Assembly (NCBI GenBank): GCA_013695245.1
Contig: JACDAW010000479.1
Location: forward strand, 1 to 5,154
DNA: 5,154 bases
Direction of reading: 5' to 3'
Source of the DNA: Pyrinomonadaceae bacterium
Lineage (GTDB): Bacteria; Acidobacteriota; Blastocatellia; Pyrinomonadales; Pyrinomonadaceae
Below are positions 1-5,154 of the stretch, piece after piece. Made by a program: the position numbers and the translations under genes. Every line of letters begins with the position of its first letter. Positions within the stretch are counted from its first letter, which is position 1. A model generated the notes under the pieces. That model worked only from the letters and a program-made list of their open reading frames with translations, was not told the origin of the DNA and searched no databases.

Positions 1-2
1 AG

Positions 3-320
3 ATTCGACTCGCTCTCATTACGCACATCCCGAACTTGAAGCCGCGCGGACTCACTCTCGATCTCTTCGTTAACAATAGCCGCGCGTGCTCCTTTACTTT
101 CTTTCGCTACGGCTGGCTGGAACTGGAGGTTACAATTCCGCCCTCCGCGCACAATGCGGATAATCTTTACGAACTTGAGATACGCGCCGACCGGACGTGG
201 GCTGCAACCGATGACGATTCCGGCGTGGTGAATAATCGTCGCTACTCCATCGCCGTCTGCAACCTTGAAGTTATTATGGAAAAGGAAGGAACAGTAATCA
301 GCGGACAATGGTCAGAATAA
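3..320 (+). CDS. 3' end of a gene; C-terminal beta-rich domain, probably of a glycosyltransferase or methyltransferase
   Basis: The reading frame is open from the left edge to the TAA at 318-320, so this is the C-terminal ~105 residues of a longer protein. A TTG at 36 could be read as a start, but coding-like sequence continues upstream of it (LALITHIPN), so I treat the gene as partial. The visible part is rich in alternating hydrophobic/polar stretches typical of a beta-sandwich: LTLDLFVNN, GWLELEVTIPP, YELEIRADRTW, and a last strand YSIAVCNLEVIME. The pattern of a 'P..Y.LEI.A..TW' strand, an acidic loop (ATDDDSG), then 'RRYSIAVC.LEV' resembles the small accessory domain I recall at the C-terminus of acidobacterial glycosyltransferases and methyltransferases. 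No catalytic residues are visible, so the enzyme activity lies upstream and cannot be named. It is followed after 48 bp by a GT4 glycosyltransferase on the same strand, which fits a glycan-assembly operon. Confidence 0.7.
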   Translation: MRLALITHIPNLKPRGLTLDLFVNNSRACSFTFFRYGWLELEVTIPPSAHNADNLYELEIRADRTWAATDDDSGVVNNRRYSIAVCNLEVIMEKEGTVISGQWSE

Positions 321-341
321 AAACGTCCTTCTATTCCGACC
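310..341 (+). other. Imperfect inverted repeat over the stop codon, possible mRNA hairpin
   Basis: GGTCAGAATA (310-319) is complementary to TATTCCGACC (332-341) with one A/C mismatch (314 against 337), leaving a 12-base loop. The left arm overlaps the TAA stop of the upstream gene. There is no T-tract directly after the stem; the nearest is six Ts at 360-365, 18 bases further on. It may therefore be a weak attenuator or 3'-end-protecting hairpin rather than a canonical intrinsic terminator, or it may be chance. Confidence 0.3.
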
Positions 342-368
342 GCTAATTACTGAGCGCTGTTTTTTCGC

Positions 369-1427
369 ATGTCCATTCGCAACATCCTGATTTGCACCGC
401 GCAAGTGCCGTTTACGACGGGCGGCGGCGAATTGCTCATTGATCATCTGCATCATGCTCTGGAAGAAGCGGGTTATAACGCTGAGGTGGTAGCGCTTCCC
501 TTTAAATGGTATCCGCCTGCGGAGATCATGCGCGGCACTTTTGCGTGGCGGATGCTTGATTTAAGTGAAGCTAACGGGAAACCGGTTGATTTGATCATCG
601 GGATGAAATTTCCCGCCTACACCGTTGCTCATCCGAATAAAGTTTTATGGATCATGCACCAACATCGCGCCGCGTATAATCTTTTCGGCACTCCGTTTGA
701 CGATCTCTCAACTTACCCGGAGGGGCCGCGCGTGCGCGAATTCATTCGACATTGCGATAGACGCTTTATCCCGGAGGCGAAAAGGGTTTTTACTATTGGA
801 GGGGCGGTGACGGAGCGACTGCGTCGCTACAACGAAATTGAAAGCACGCCGCTTTACCATCCGCCGCCGCGCGCCGGACAGCTTCGCGCGGGCGAATGGG
901 GCGATTACGTTTTTTATCCAAGCCGCTTGGAGCGGCAGAAACGTCAGGAGCTTTTGATTGAAGCGATCAGTTTGTGCCGCACTCCGGTGCGTGCGATCTT
1001 TGCGGGCAGCGCGGCGAACAGGCGGCACTATGAAGACTTGATCAAGGAGCATAAAGTGGAGCAGCGTGTGGAGTTGCGCGGGTTCGTCGAGGAACGGGAA
1101 ATGATCGAGCTTTACGCTGGCGCGCTTGCGGTTTGCTTTCTGCCGTTCGACGAAGATTACGGATACGTGACGCTCGAAGCGATGCTGGCGGCGCGTCCTG
1201 TTGTCACGACGATGGACGCGGGCGGGGCGCGTGAGTTCGTCGAACACGAAGCGACAGGCTTCGTCGTCGAGCCGCAACCGCAGCAGATCGCCTCCGCGCT
1301 TGATGAACTTTATCGTGACCGGAGACGAGCGCAAAAATTAGGAATGCGCGGGCAAGAAAAGATTCATGCAATGAATCTTTCGTGGCGGCATGTGGTTGAA
1401 AGTTTGATTATGGCTGCTGACGGATGA
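369..1427 (+). CDS. Glycosyltransferase family 4 (GT-B fold)
   Basis: A 352-residue retaining-type glycosyltransferase, expected to move a sugar from a nucleotide-sugar donor to a growing glycan or lipid-linked acceptor at the cytoplasmic face. The N-terminal Rossmann domain begins ILICTAQVPF followed by a glycine-rich loop GGGE (18-21). The C-terminal donor-binding domain starts near residue 180 with VFYPSRLERQK, where R186 and K191 match the Arg/Lys pair that binds donor phosphates in GT4 enzymes. RAIFAGS (208-214) and VELRGFV (234-240) follow. The EX7E motif is present as E262 and E270 in DEDYGYVTLEAM, then ARPVVTT and GGAREFV, and a GFVVEP strand (297-302). Length is normal for the family and no signal peptide or membrane segment is seen. 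ATG 369 is the first start after an in-frame TGA at 351-353; no good Shine-Dalgarno precedes it. It lies 48 bp after the partial gene and 58 bp before the membrane glycosyltransferase. The sugar and acceptor cannot be predicted. Confidence 0.93.
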   Translation: MSIRNILICTAQVPFTTGGGELLIDHLHHALEEAGYNAEVVALPFKWYPPAEIMRGTFAWRMLDLSEANGKPVDLIIGMKFPAYTVAHPNKVLWIMHQHRAAYNLFGTPFDDLSTYPEGPRVREFIRHCDRRFIPEAKRVFTIGGAVTERLRRYNEIESTPLYHPPPRAGQLRAGEWGDYVFYPSRLERQKRQELLIEAISLCRTPVRAIFAGSAANRRHYEDLIKEHKVEQRVELRGFVEEREMIELYAGALAVCFLPFDEDYGYVTLEAMLAARPVVTTMDAGGAREFVEHEATGFVVEPQPQQIASALDELYRDRRRAQKLGMRGQEKIHAMNLSWRHVVESLIMAADG

Positions 1428-1485
1428 TGTTTTAAGAGGCGAGAGATTGTTCCGACTTCCCTAGTTCTTACGATCCGTTTCAAAG

Positions 1486-3003
1486 ATGCAAAGCTCGACT
1501 CCGCGCGTCTCGACGCAAGATTTAAAAAGCGGGACGCAATTCCGACGTAACCTCTTGCTCACCGCGTGTATTGCGCTTGCCTTTCTCTTTTACACGGCGA
1601 ACCTACGCACAAACCCGCCCGGATTCTTCCTCGATGAATCGTCAATCGCCTACAACGCCTATCTGATCGCGCAAACCGGCGCTGATGAACATGGTGTTAG
1701 CTTTCCCCTCTATTTTCGCGCTTTCGGCGAATACAAGAATCCGGCTTACATCTATCTGCTTGCCATTGTTTTCAAAATTTTCGGGCCCAGTATTTTGCTC
1801 GCGCGCCTCACAAGCGCCGTGCTCGGTTTCTGTGCTGCGCTCCTGCTCGGACGCCTCGCGTGGCTGATAAGCAAACGATTATATATTGGCATCTTTATCG
1901 GCGCAGTAGCGATGTTCGGGCCGTGGCTGTTCGAGATTGGACGATTAGTTTTTGAAGTTTCGCTGTTTCCCTTCGCGCTCGCGCTCTTCCTGCTATGGCT
2001 TAACCGCGCGCACGACAAAGGAGATTGGTCAACGCTCTTGAATCTGCGTCTCGCGTTTGCTCTTGGCCTAATAACTTACACTTACTCAATCGGTCGCCTC
2101 TTCGCACCACTGCTCGCCTTCGGACTCATTCTTTTCATTACGCGACGCAACATTAGCGGAATCTTCAGAACGTGGGCACTCTATCTGCTAACGCTGCTGC
2201 CGTTGCTTGTCTTTAACTTGCGTCATCCCGGCGCGCTGATCGCCAGATTTCACGACTTGAGTTACATCAAGCCGCAGAGCACGCTCTTTGAGATAGTCTT
2301 CAATTTCATCACGCACTATATCAACAACTGGAGTTTGCGCAGTCTGCTCATCACCGGCGACGTAAACGCGCGGCATCACATATCCGGTACAGGCAGCATA
2401 CTTCTCTCTGTCTTTATTTTATTCGTTATCGGTTTAATCGTTGTGGTAAGCCTTTATCGCAGCGATGCGTGGTGGCGCTATGTCGTGTATGGCTTGCTCG
2501 TCTCAGTCGTTCCCGCTTCGCTCACGGTCGATCAATTTCACACTTTGCGCCTGACAGCTTTTCCAATCTTCATGCTTCTGCTTAACGCACCGGCGTTGAC
2601 GTGGTTAATGGCTGAAGAGCGCGGAAGTTTACAACGAAAGACTCTCATCGCTTTGAGCGCGCTCGCGTTTATTCAAACGGCAATCTTTCAATATCATTTC
2701 CACCGGGAAGGCCCGCAACGGTTTAATTATTTTGAAGCGCAATACGTCGAAGTATTCGGCGCAGCCATTGCCACACCGCAGCGGCCGATTTACCTCTACG
2801 ACGAGCCGCCGCTACTCGGTTACATTCACGCTTACTGGTACGCCGCGCTGCGCGGCGTGAGCGCATCAGAGTTTGTTCATTTACCATCTGATGGAAAGCA
2901 ACCGCCGCCGCCGGGCGCGCTCGTTATCAGCACCTTCGCGCCGTGCGCTGATTGCCGCATCATCCTGCGACGCGCAGATTACACAACTTACATTCAGCCT
3001 TAG
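1486..3003 (+). CDS. Polytopic membrane glycosyltransferase, GT-C fold (ArnT/PMT, GT39/GT83-like)
   Basis: A 505-residue integral membrane protein with about 10-12 predicted helices (roughly 22-40, 88-100, 103-122, 133-149, 152-171, 186-202, 204-219, 229-244, 303-324, 331-346, 355-376, 386-402). After the first helix the outer loop carries PPGFFLDESSIAYNA, with D50-E51 at the position of the acidic catalytic motif of GT-C enzymes. Further on come GADEHG (65-70) and GEYKNPAYIY (81-90), the second conserved segment of PMT/ArnT-like enzymes. Such proteins transfer a sugar from a polyprenyl-phosphate donor on the periplasmic side. The tail (403-505) is soluble, with RPIYLYDEPPLLGY and a CxxC pair (C487, C490). 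ATG 1486 is the only plausible start, because a TAG lies in frame at 1462-1464; no clear Shine-Dalgarno is seen. It probably shares a transcript with the GT4 gene and ends 8 bp from the convergent GT2 gene. Acceptor unknown; assignment to a specific CAZy family is uncertain. Confidence 0.85.
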   Translation: MQSSTPRVSTQDLKSGTQFRRNLLLTACIALAFLFYTANLRTNPPGFFLDESSIAYNAYLIAQTGADEHGVSFPLYFRAFGEYKNPAYIYLLAIVFKIFGPSILLARLTSAVLGFCAALLLGRLAWLISKRLYIGIFIGAVAMFGPWLFEIGRLVFEVSLFPFALALFLLWLNRAHDKGDWSTLLNLRLAFALGLITYTYSIGRLFAPLLAFGLILFITRRNISGIFRTWALYLLTLLPLLVFNLRHPGALIARFHDLSYIKPQSTLFEIVFNFITHYINNWSLRSLLITGDVNARHHISGTGSILLSVFILFVIGLIVVVSLYRSDAWWRYVVYGLLVSVVPASLTVDQFHTLRLTAFPIFMLLLNAPALTWLMAEERGSLQRKTLIALSALAFIQTAIFQYHFHREGPQRFNYFEAQYVEVFGAAIATPQRPIYLYDEPPLLGYIHAYWYAALRGVSASEFVHLPSDGKQPPPPGALVISTFAPCADCRIILRRADYTTYIQP

Positions 3004-3011
3004 TGACGGCG

Positions 3012-3800
3012 CTACCCTTGCTCGGTCTCGGACGGCTGGCTGCTTTCGCGTGTCAATTTCGGTTGGGGAATTTTATCGAAGGATGATCGCAGATCGCAAA
3101 ACAGGTTGAAGCGCAGAGCGTACCAGAGAGCTTTAAGTCCGTCGGCGAATCCGATCTTTTTACCTTCATCATAAGTTCTGCCGTAATAACTGATCGGCAC
3201 TTCGTAAATCGCGCAACCGAGTTTCGCCACCTTCGCCGTCGCTTCGATCTCAAACCCGAACCCGTTTGAAGAGATTCGCATGTTGCGGATAATCTCGCCG
3301 CGAAACGCTTTGTAGCCGGTTTCGACATCGGTCATGTTCAAGTTCGTAAGCGAATTTGAAAGGAGCGTCAAGACCTTGTTGCCGAAGAAGTGGTAGAAAT
3401 AGAGCACGCGCGTGGCTTTGCGCACGAGGAAGCGCGAGCCATAAACCACATCGGCGTGACCATCCAAGATCGGTTTGATGACGTGCGCGATCCCAGACGG
3501 ATCGTATTCGAGATCGGCGTCTTGTACGATCACCACGTCGCCCCGCGTCATCGCAAAGCCGGTTTTGAGCGCGCCCGTCTTGCCCGTGTTCTTCGCGTGA
3601 CGCGCAAGTCGCACGTTGTTGTGAATCACAGCTAGTGCCTGCGCGACTTCGCTTGTGCGATCCGTCGAAGCATCATCTACGATAATTATTTCGAGTAGAG
3701 AAGGCACAAACTCGATCACCTTGCCGACGACGGCAGCAAGCGTCTCTCCCTCGTTGAAAACGGGAATCACGATTGATAGAAAAGCTTCTTTATCTTCCAC
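3012..3800 (-). CDS. GT2 glycosyltransferase, DPM1-like polyprenyl-phosphate sugar synthase
   Basis: A 262-residue GT-A fold enzyme, likely making polyprenyl-phosphate-mannose, -glucose or a related lipid-linked sugar from a nucleotide sugar at the cytoplasmic face. The N-terminus reads LSIVIPVFNEGETL, then EIIIVDDASTD (D42-D43 bind the nucleotide), NTGKTGALKTGF (71-82), and QDADLEYDP with the metal-binding D94-A-D96. VVYGSRF (118-124), TDVETGYKAFR (157-167), GFGFEIE (180-186) and the tail motif YYGRTYDEGKKIGFADG (205-221) are hallmarks of the dolichyl-phosphate mannosyltransferase-like group. It has no C-terminal membrane helices, so it resembles the soluble/peripheral type; the last ~20 residues are polar. 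The GTG start at 3800 lies inside the 3' end of the upstream gene (11 bp overlap), which points to translational coupling. No alternative start is available upstream in frame over the nearest codons, and GTG places the conserved first strand at residue 8. Sugar specificity (Man, Glc, GlcNAc) cannot be read from the sequence. Confidence 0.93.
   Translation of the reverse strand: MEDKEAFLSIVIPVFNEGETLAAVVGKVIEFVPSLLEIIIVDDASTDRTSEVAQALAVIHNNVRLARHAKNTGKTGALKTGFAMTRGDVVIVQDADLEYDPSGIAHVIKPILDGHADVVYGSRFLVRKATRVLYFYHFFGNKVLTLLSNSLTNLNMTDVETGYKAFRGEIIRNMRISSNGFGFEIEATAKVAKLGCAIYEVPISYYGRTYDEGKKIGFADGLKALWYALRFNLFCDLRSSFDKIPQPKLTRESSQPSETEQG
3790..3800 (-). promoter_or_regulatory. Stop/start overlap coupling two minus-strand genes
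   Basis: On the minus strand the GTG start of the GT2 gene (3800-3798) lies in a different frame within the last codons of the upstream gene, whose TAA is at 3792-3790. The sequence just before the GTG has no strong Shine-Dalgarno. Ribosomes ending the membrane protein could therefore re-initiate on the GT2 gene, giving linked expression. This is inferred from the arrangement. Confidence 0.55.
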
Positions 3801-5154
3801 GCGGCAAGCTCATCCGGTTTTTCGCGTTGTATTCATCTGAGTTAATGAAAGCCTGTTGAATTTCGGCGTAGTTGTGGTTGCGGTTTAACACGGTCAACCA
3901 GAAATCAAGCCCGCGCAAATCTCCGTCGGGCGGATCGTCCGGGTTGCGCTGAAGGTAACCGAAATACATCATGCTGACAAACGCCCGGTTAAACTCTTGG
4001 AAATAGAAAATGTTGTTCTCAACCATCTTCAGCAATGCGCTCTCCCGCCCCGCTGAATTATTATTTAGCTCGGCAATCAATTTTGCGCGCTCCATCTCGC
4101 CCGGCGGCGTCTCCATATTGGCGAACAAAGCGTCCACATACTGCTCGTTCGTTTTTCCATCGTAGAGATTTTTAGCGGGCACGTTAGCCATCCACGTCTC
4201 GACGTATGCGCGATTGATCTCTTGCTTTTCTTGTTCCGAAGTTGCGCCCGCCAGCATCTGCTGCAATGTTTTCAAGTCAGTTAAAAACTCATTTAAGCGC
4301 GGCAGCCGCCCGTAATAAGCTCTGTGAAGGCGATAGATGAAGTAACCGTTCTGCTGTAAATTCTGTGGCAGGAGAGCGGCGGCTGTCTCCAGCGTCCGCG
4401 TCAACTCGCGTATGGAGGCGGGAGCGGGCATCTGGGTCTCACTCACGGCTTGCGGTTCGGTTTTCGTGACAGCGTAGAGGTCGTCCTCTTCGCCGAAACG
4501 CCGCACGAAGCGCAAACGTCCCGCCGCGGCCGCCTCGTTTAAAAACGCATCAAAGGACAGCCGACTTGCGGGCAGAAGCGACGCGTTGTGGACGACAAGA
4601 TAGGAAGCGGGAATCTCTTCGAGTAGATCAAGGAGACGATTGGGGATTGGCTGCATTTGGCTTAGAGACTCGATCTCACGTGCTATCGGCGGAATAAAAC
4701 TCGAAGTCGCCGTGACTATCGGACGTGCGTGATCGGCGGCGCGCAGCATATAGCGATATGCCAGCACCGTGCCGCCCCCGATGGGGACTTCAACAATGCC
4801 GCCGCGCATCGGCGTCTCGCGCAGACGCAGCGTGATCGCATCCGGGTCAGCTTCGCCGCGCACGAGCGCGAGCGGCGCGACTCTTTGTTCAAAGAGAAAC
4901 GCCATTGCGATGAGCGCGTAGATCGGCCATGTGCGAAAGCCCGGACGATGCCGCGCGACGAGGCGAGCAAGATGCATCGCCCCGACGCCCGCCAAGATCG
5001 CAAGTCCGACGTAACAGATCATCGCCCACCGCGCTGGCGCTCTCATGCTCCGAAAAAGCGGCACGAAATCGTAAAGCGTTCGATGAAAGAAGAAGTTCAT
5101 GCCGAACGAACCGCAGAATCCTATGATTGCCCAGATCGCTCCCATCCAAACTGC
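3790..5154 (-). CDS. C-terminal part of a YfhO/GT-C-like membrane protein fused to a DUF4214-like module
   Basis: The frame is open through the right edge (A-V-W precedes the ATG at 5145), so the N-terminus is outside the window. Residue numbers are counted from that ATG. Membrane helices lie at about 2-20, 42-64 and 73-88. Between the first two, YDFVPLFRSMRAPARW carries the 'R.PAR' signature I know from the last helices of large GT-C/YfhO-type proteins. The soluble region 99-229 fits the usual end of that family: GGIVEVPIGGG, YRYMLRAADHARPIV, SSFIPP, then ASYLVVHN and DDLYAV. After a linker rich in P/A/E (about 230-258) comes a second module (about 259-443): GYFIYRLHRAYYGRLP, EFNRAFVSMMYFGYLQRNPDDPPDGD, LDFWLTVLN and AFINSDEY. 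This matches acidobacterial DUF4214-type tails, normally found on exported proteins. The first DUF4214 repeat ('Y.D.L.R.PD...G..FW') seems absent before residue 259. Its stop overlaps the GT2 start, so the two probably act together, perhaps with the GT2 supplying a lipid-linked sugar. No catalytic residue is in the visible part. Confidence 0.8.
   Translation of the reverse strand, partial: AVWMGAIWAIIGFCGSFGMNFFFHRTLYDFVPLFRSMRAPARWAMICYVGLAILAGVGAMHLARLVARHRPGFRTWPIYALIAMAFLFEQRVAPLALVRGEADPDAITLRLRETPMRGGIVEVPIGGGTVLAYRYMLRAADHARPIVTATSSFIPPIAREIESLSQMQPIPNRLLDLLEEIPASYLVVHNASLLPASRLSFDAFLNEAAAAGRLRFVRRFGEEDDLYAVTKTEPQAVSETQMPAPASIRELTRTLETAAALLPQNLQQNGYFIYRLHRAYYGRLPRLNEFLTDLKTLQQMLAGATSEQEKQEINRAYVETWMANVPAKNLYDGKTNEQYVDALFANMETPPGEMERAKLIAELNNNSAGRESALLKMVENNIFYFQEFNRAFVSMMYFGYLQRNPDDPPDGDLRGLDFWLTVLNRNHNYAEIQQAFINSDEYNAKNRMSLPRGR

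Noticed and set aside
36..38. TTG as the start of the first gene
   Set aside because: The frame stays open to the left edge with protein-like sequence, and the remaining product would be only a fragment of a domain. A truncated gene is the better reading.
708..1334. A 208-codon open frame on the minus strand opposite the GT4 gene
   Set aside because: Its translation is dominated by Arg/His/Phe with no recognisable motif, and it lies fully antisense to a clear GT4 gene with intact catalytic motifs. It is a shadow frame.
1752..2379. Short minus-strand frames opposite the GT-C gene
   Set aside because: No motif, low-complexity basic composition, and they sit over well-supported membrane helices of the plus-strand gene.
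5143..5145. ATG as the true start of the right-hand minus-strand gene
   Set aside because: The frame continues to the window edge without a stop, and the family needs many more membrane helices upstream.
4716..5149. Further open frames on both strands (minus 4716-5003 and 4889-5149, plus 4929-5126)
   Set aside because: Arg/Ser-rich translations without motifs, overlapping the coding frame of the membrane protein; artefacts of GC-rich codons.
1..5154. CRISPR arrays, tRNA/rRNA genes, insertion sequences, phage or defence genes
   Set aside because: I saw no regularly spaced repeats, no transposase or integrase motifs, no terminal inverted repeats and no cloverleaf-like segment; the window is almost fully occupied by glycan-related genes.

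Overview
The window is a fragment of a bacterial surface-polysaccharide or protein-glycosylation locus. It holds five protein-coding regions, two of them cut by the window edges, packed on two convergent strands. The best clue to the organism is the C-terminal module of the last gene. Its pattern (GYFIYRLHRAYYG, EFNRAFV, YFGYLQRNPDDPPDGD, DFWLTVLN, AFINSDEY) closely matches my recollection of DUF4214-type tails that are very common in Acidobacteriota, especially Blastocatellia/Pyrinomonadaceae-like genomes. Moderate GC and start codons without a clear Shine-Dalgarno sequence do not contradict this. The assignment rests on motif memory, not on a search.

Layout, plus strand: (1) the 3' end of a gene entering from the left (3-320), ending in a beta-rich domain of a kind often appended to glycosyltransferases or methyltransferases; (2) a GT4-type (GT-B fold) glycosyltransferase (369-1427); (3) a polytopic GT-C/ArnT-PMT-like membrane glycosyltransferase (1486-3003). 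The gaps of 48 and 58 bp suggest one transcription unit, although an imperfect hairpin overlaps the stop codon of the first gene.

Minus strand, read from the right edge: (4) a membrane protein entering from outside the window (5154-3790). Its visible part is the C-terminal end of a YfhO/GT-C-like polytopic protein joined to a DUF4214-like tail. (5) A DPM1-like GT2 glycosyltransferase (3800-3012) whose GTG start lies inside the last codons of gene 4 (11 bp overlap), so the two are probably translationally coupled. The two units converge with only 8 bp between stop codons.

Working model (inference): the GT2 enzyme makes a polyprenyl-phosphate sugar on the cytoplasmic face. The GT-C proteins could use such lipid-linked sugars on the outer face, and the GT4 enzyme builds a glycan from nucleotide sugars in the cytoplasm. 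No RNA gene, mobile element, CRISPR array or phage-like gene was seen. No intergenic stretch exceeds 60 bp. The most unusual element is the joining of a GT-C/YfhO-like membrane protein to a DUF4214-like module.
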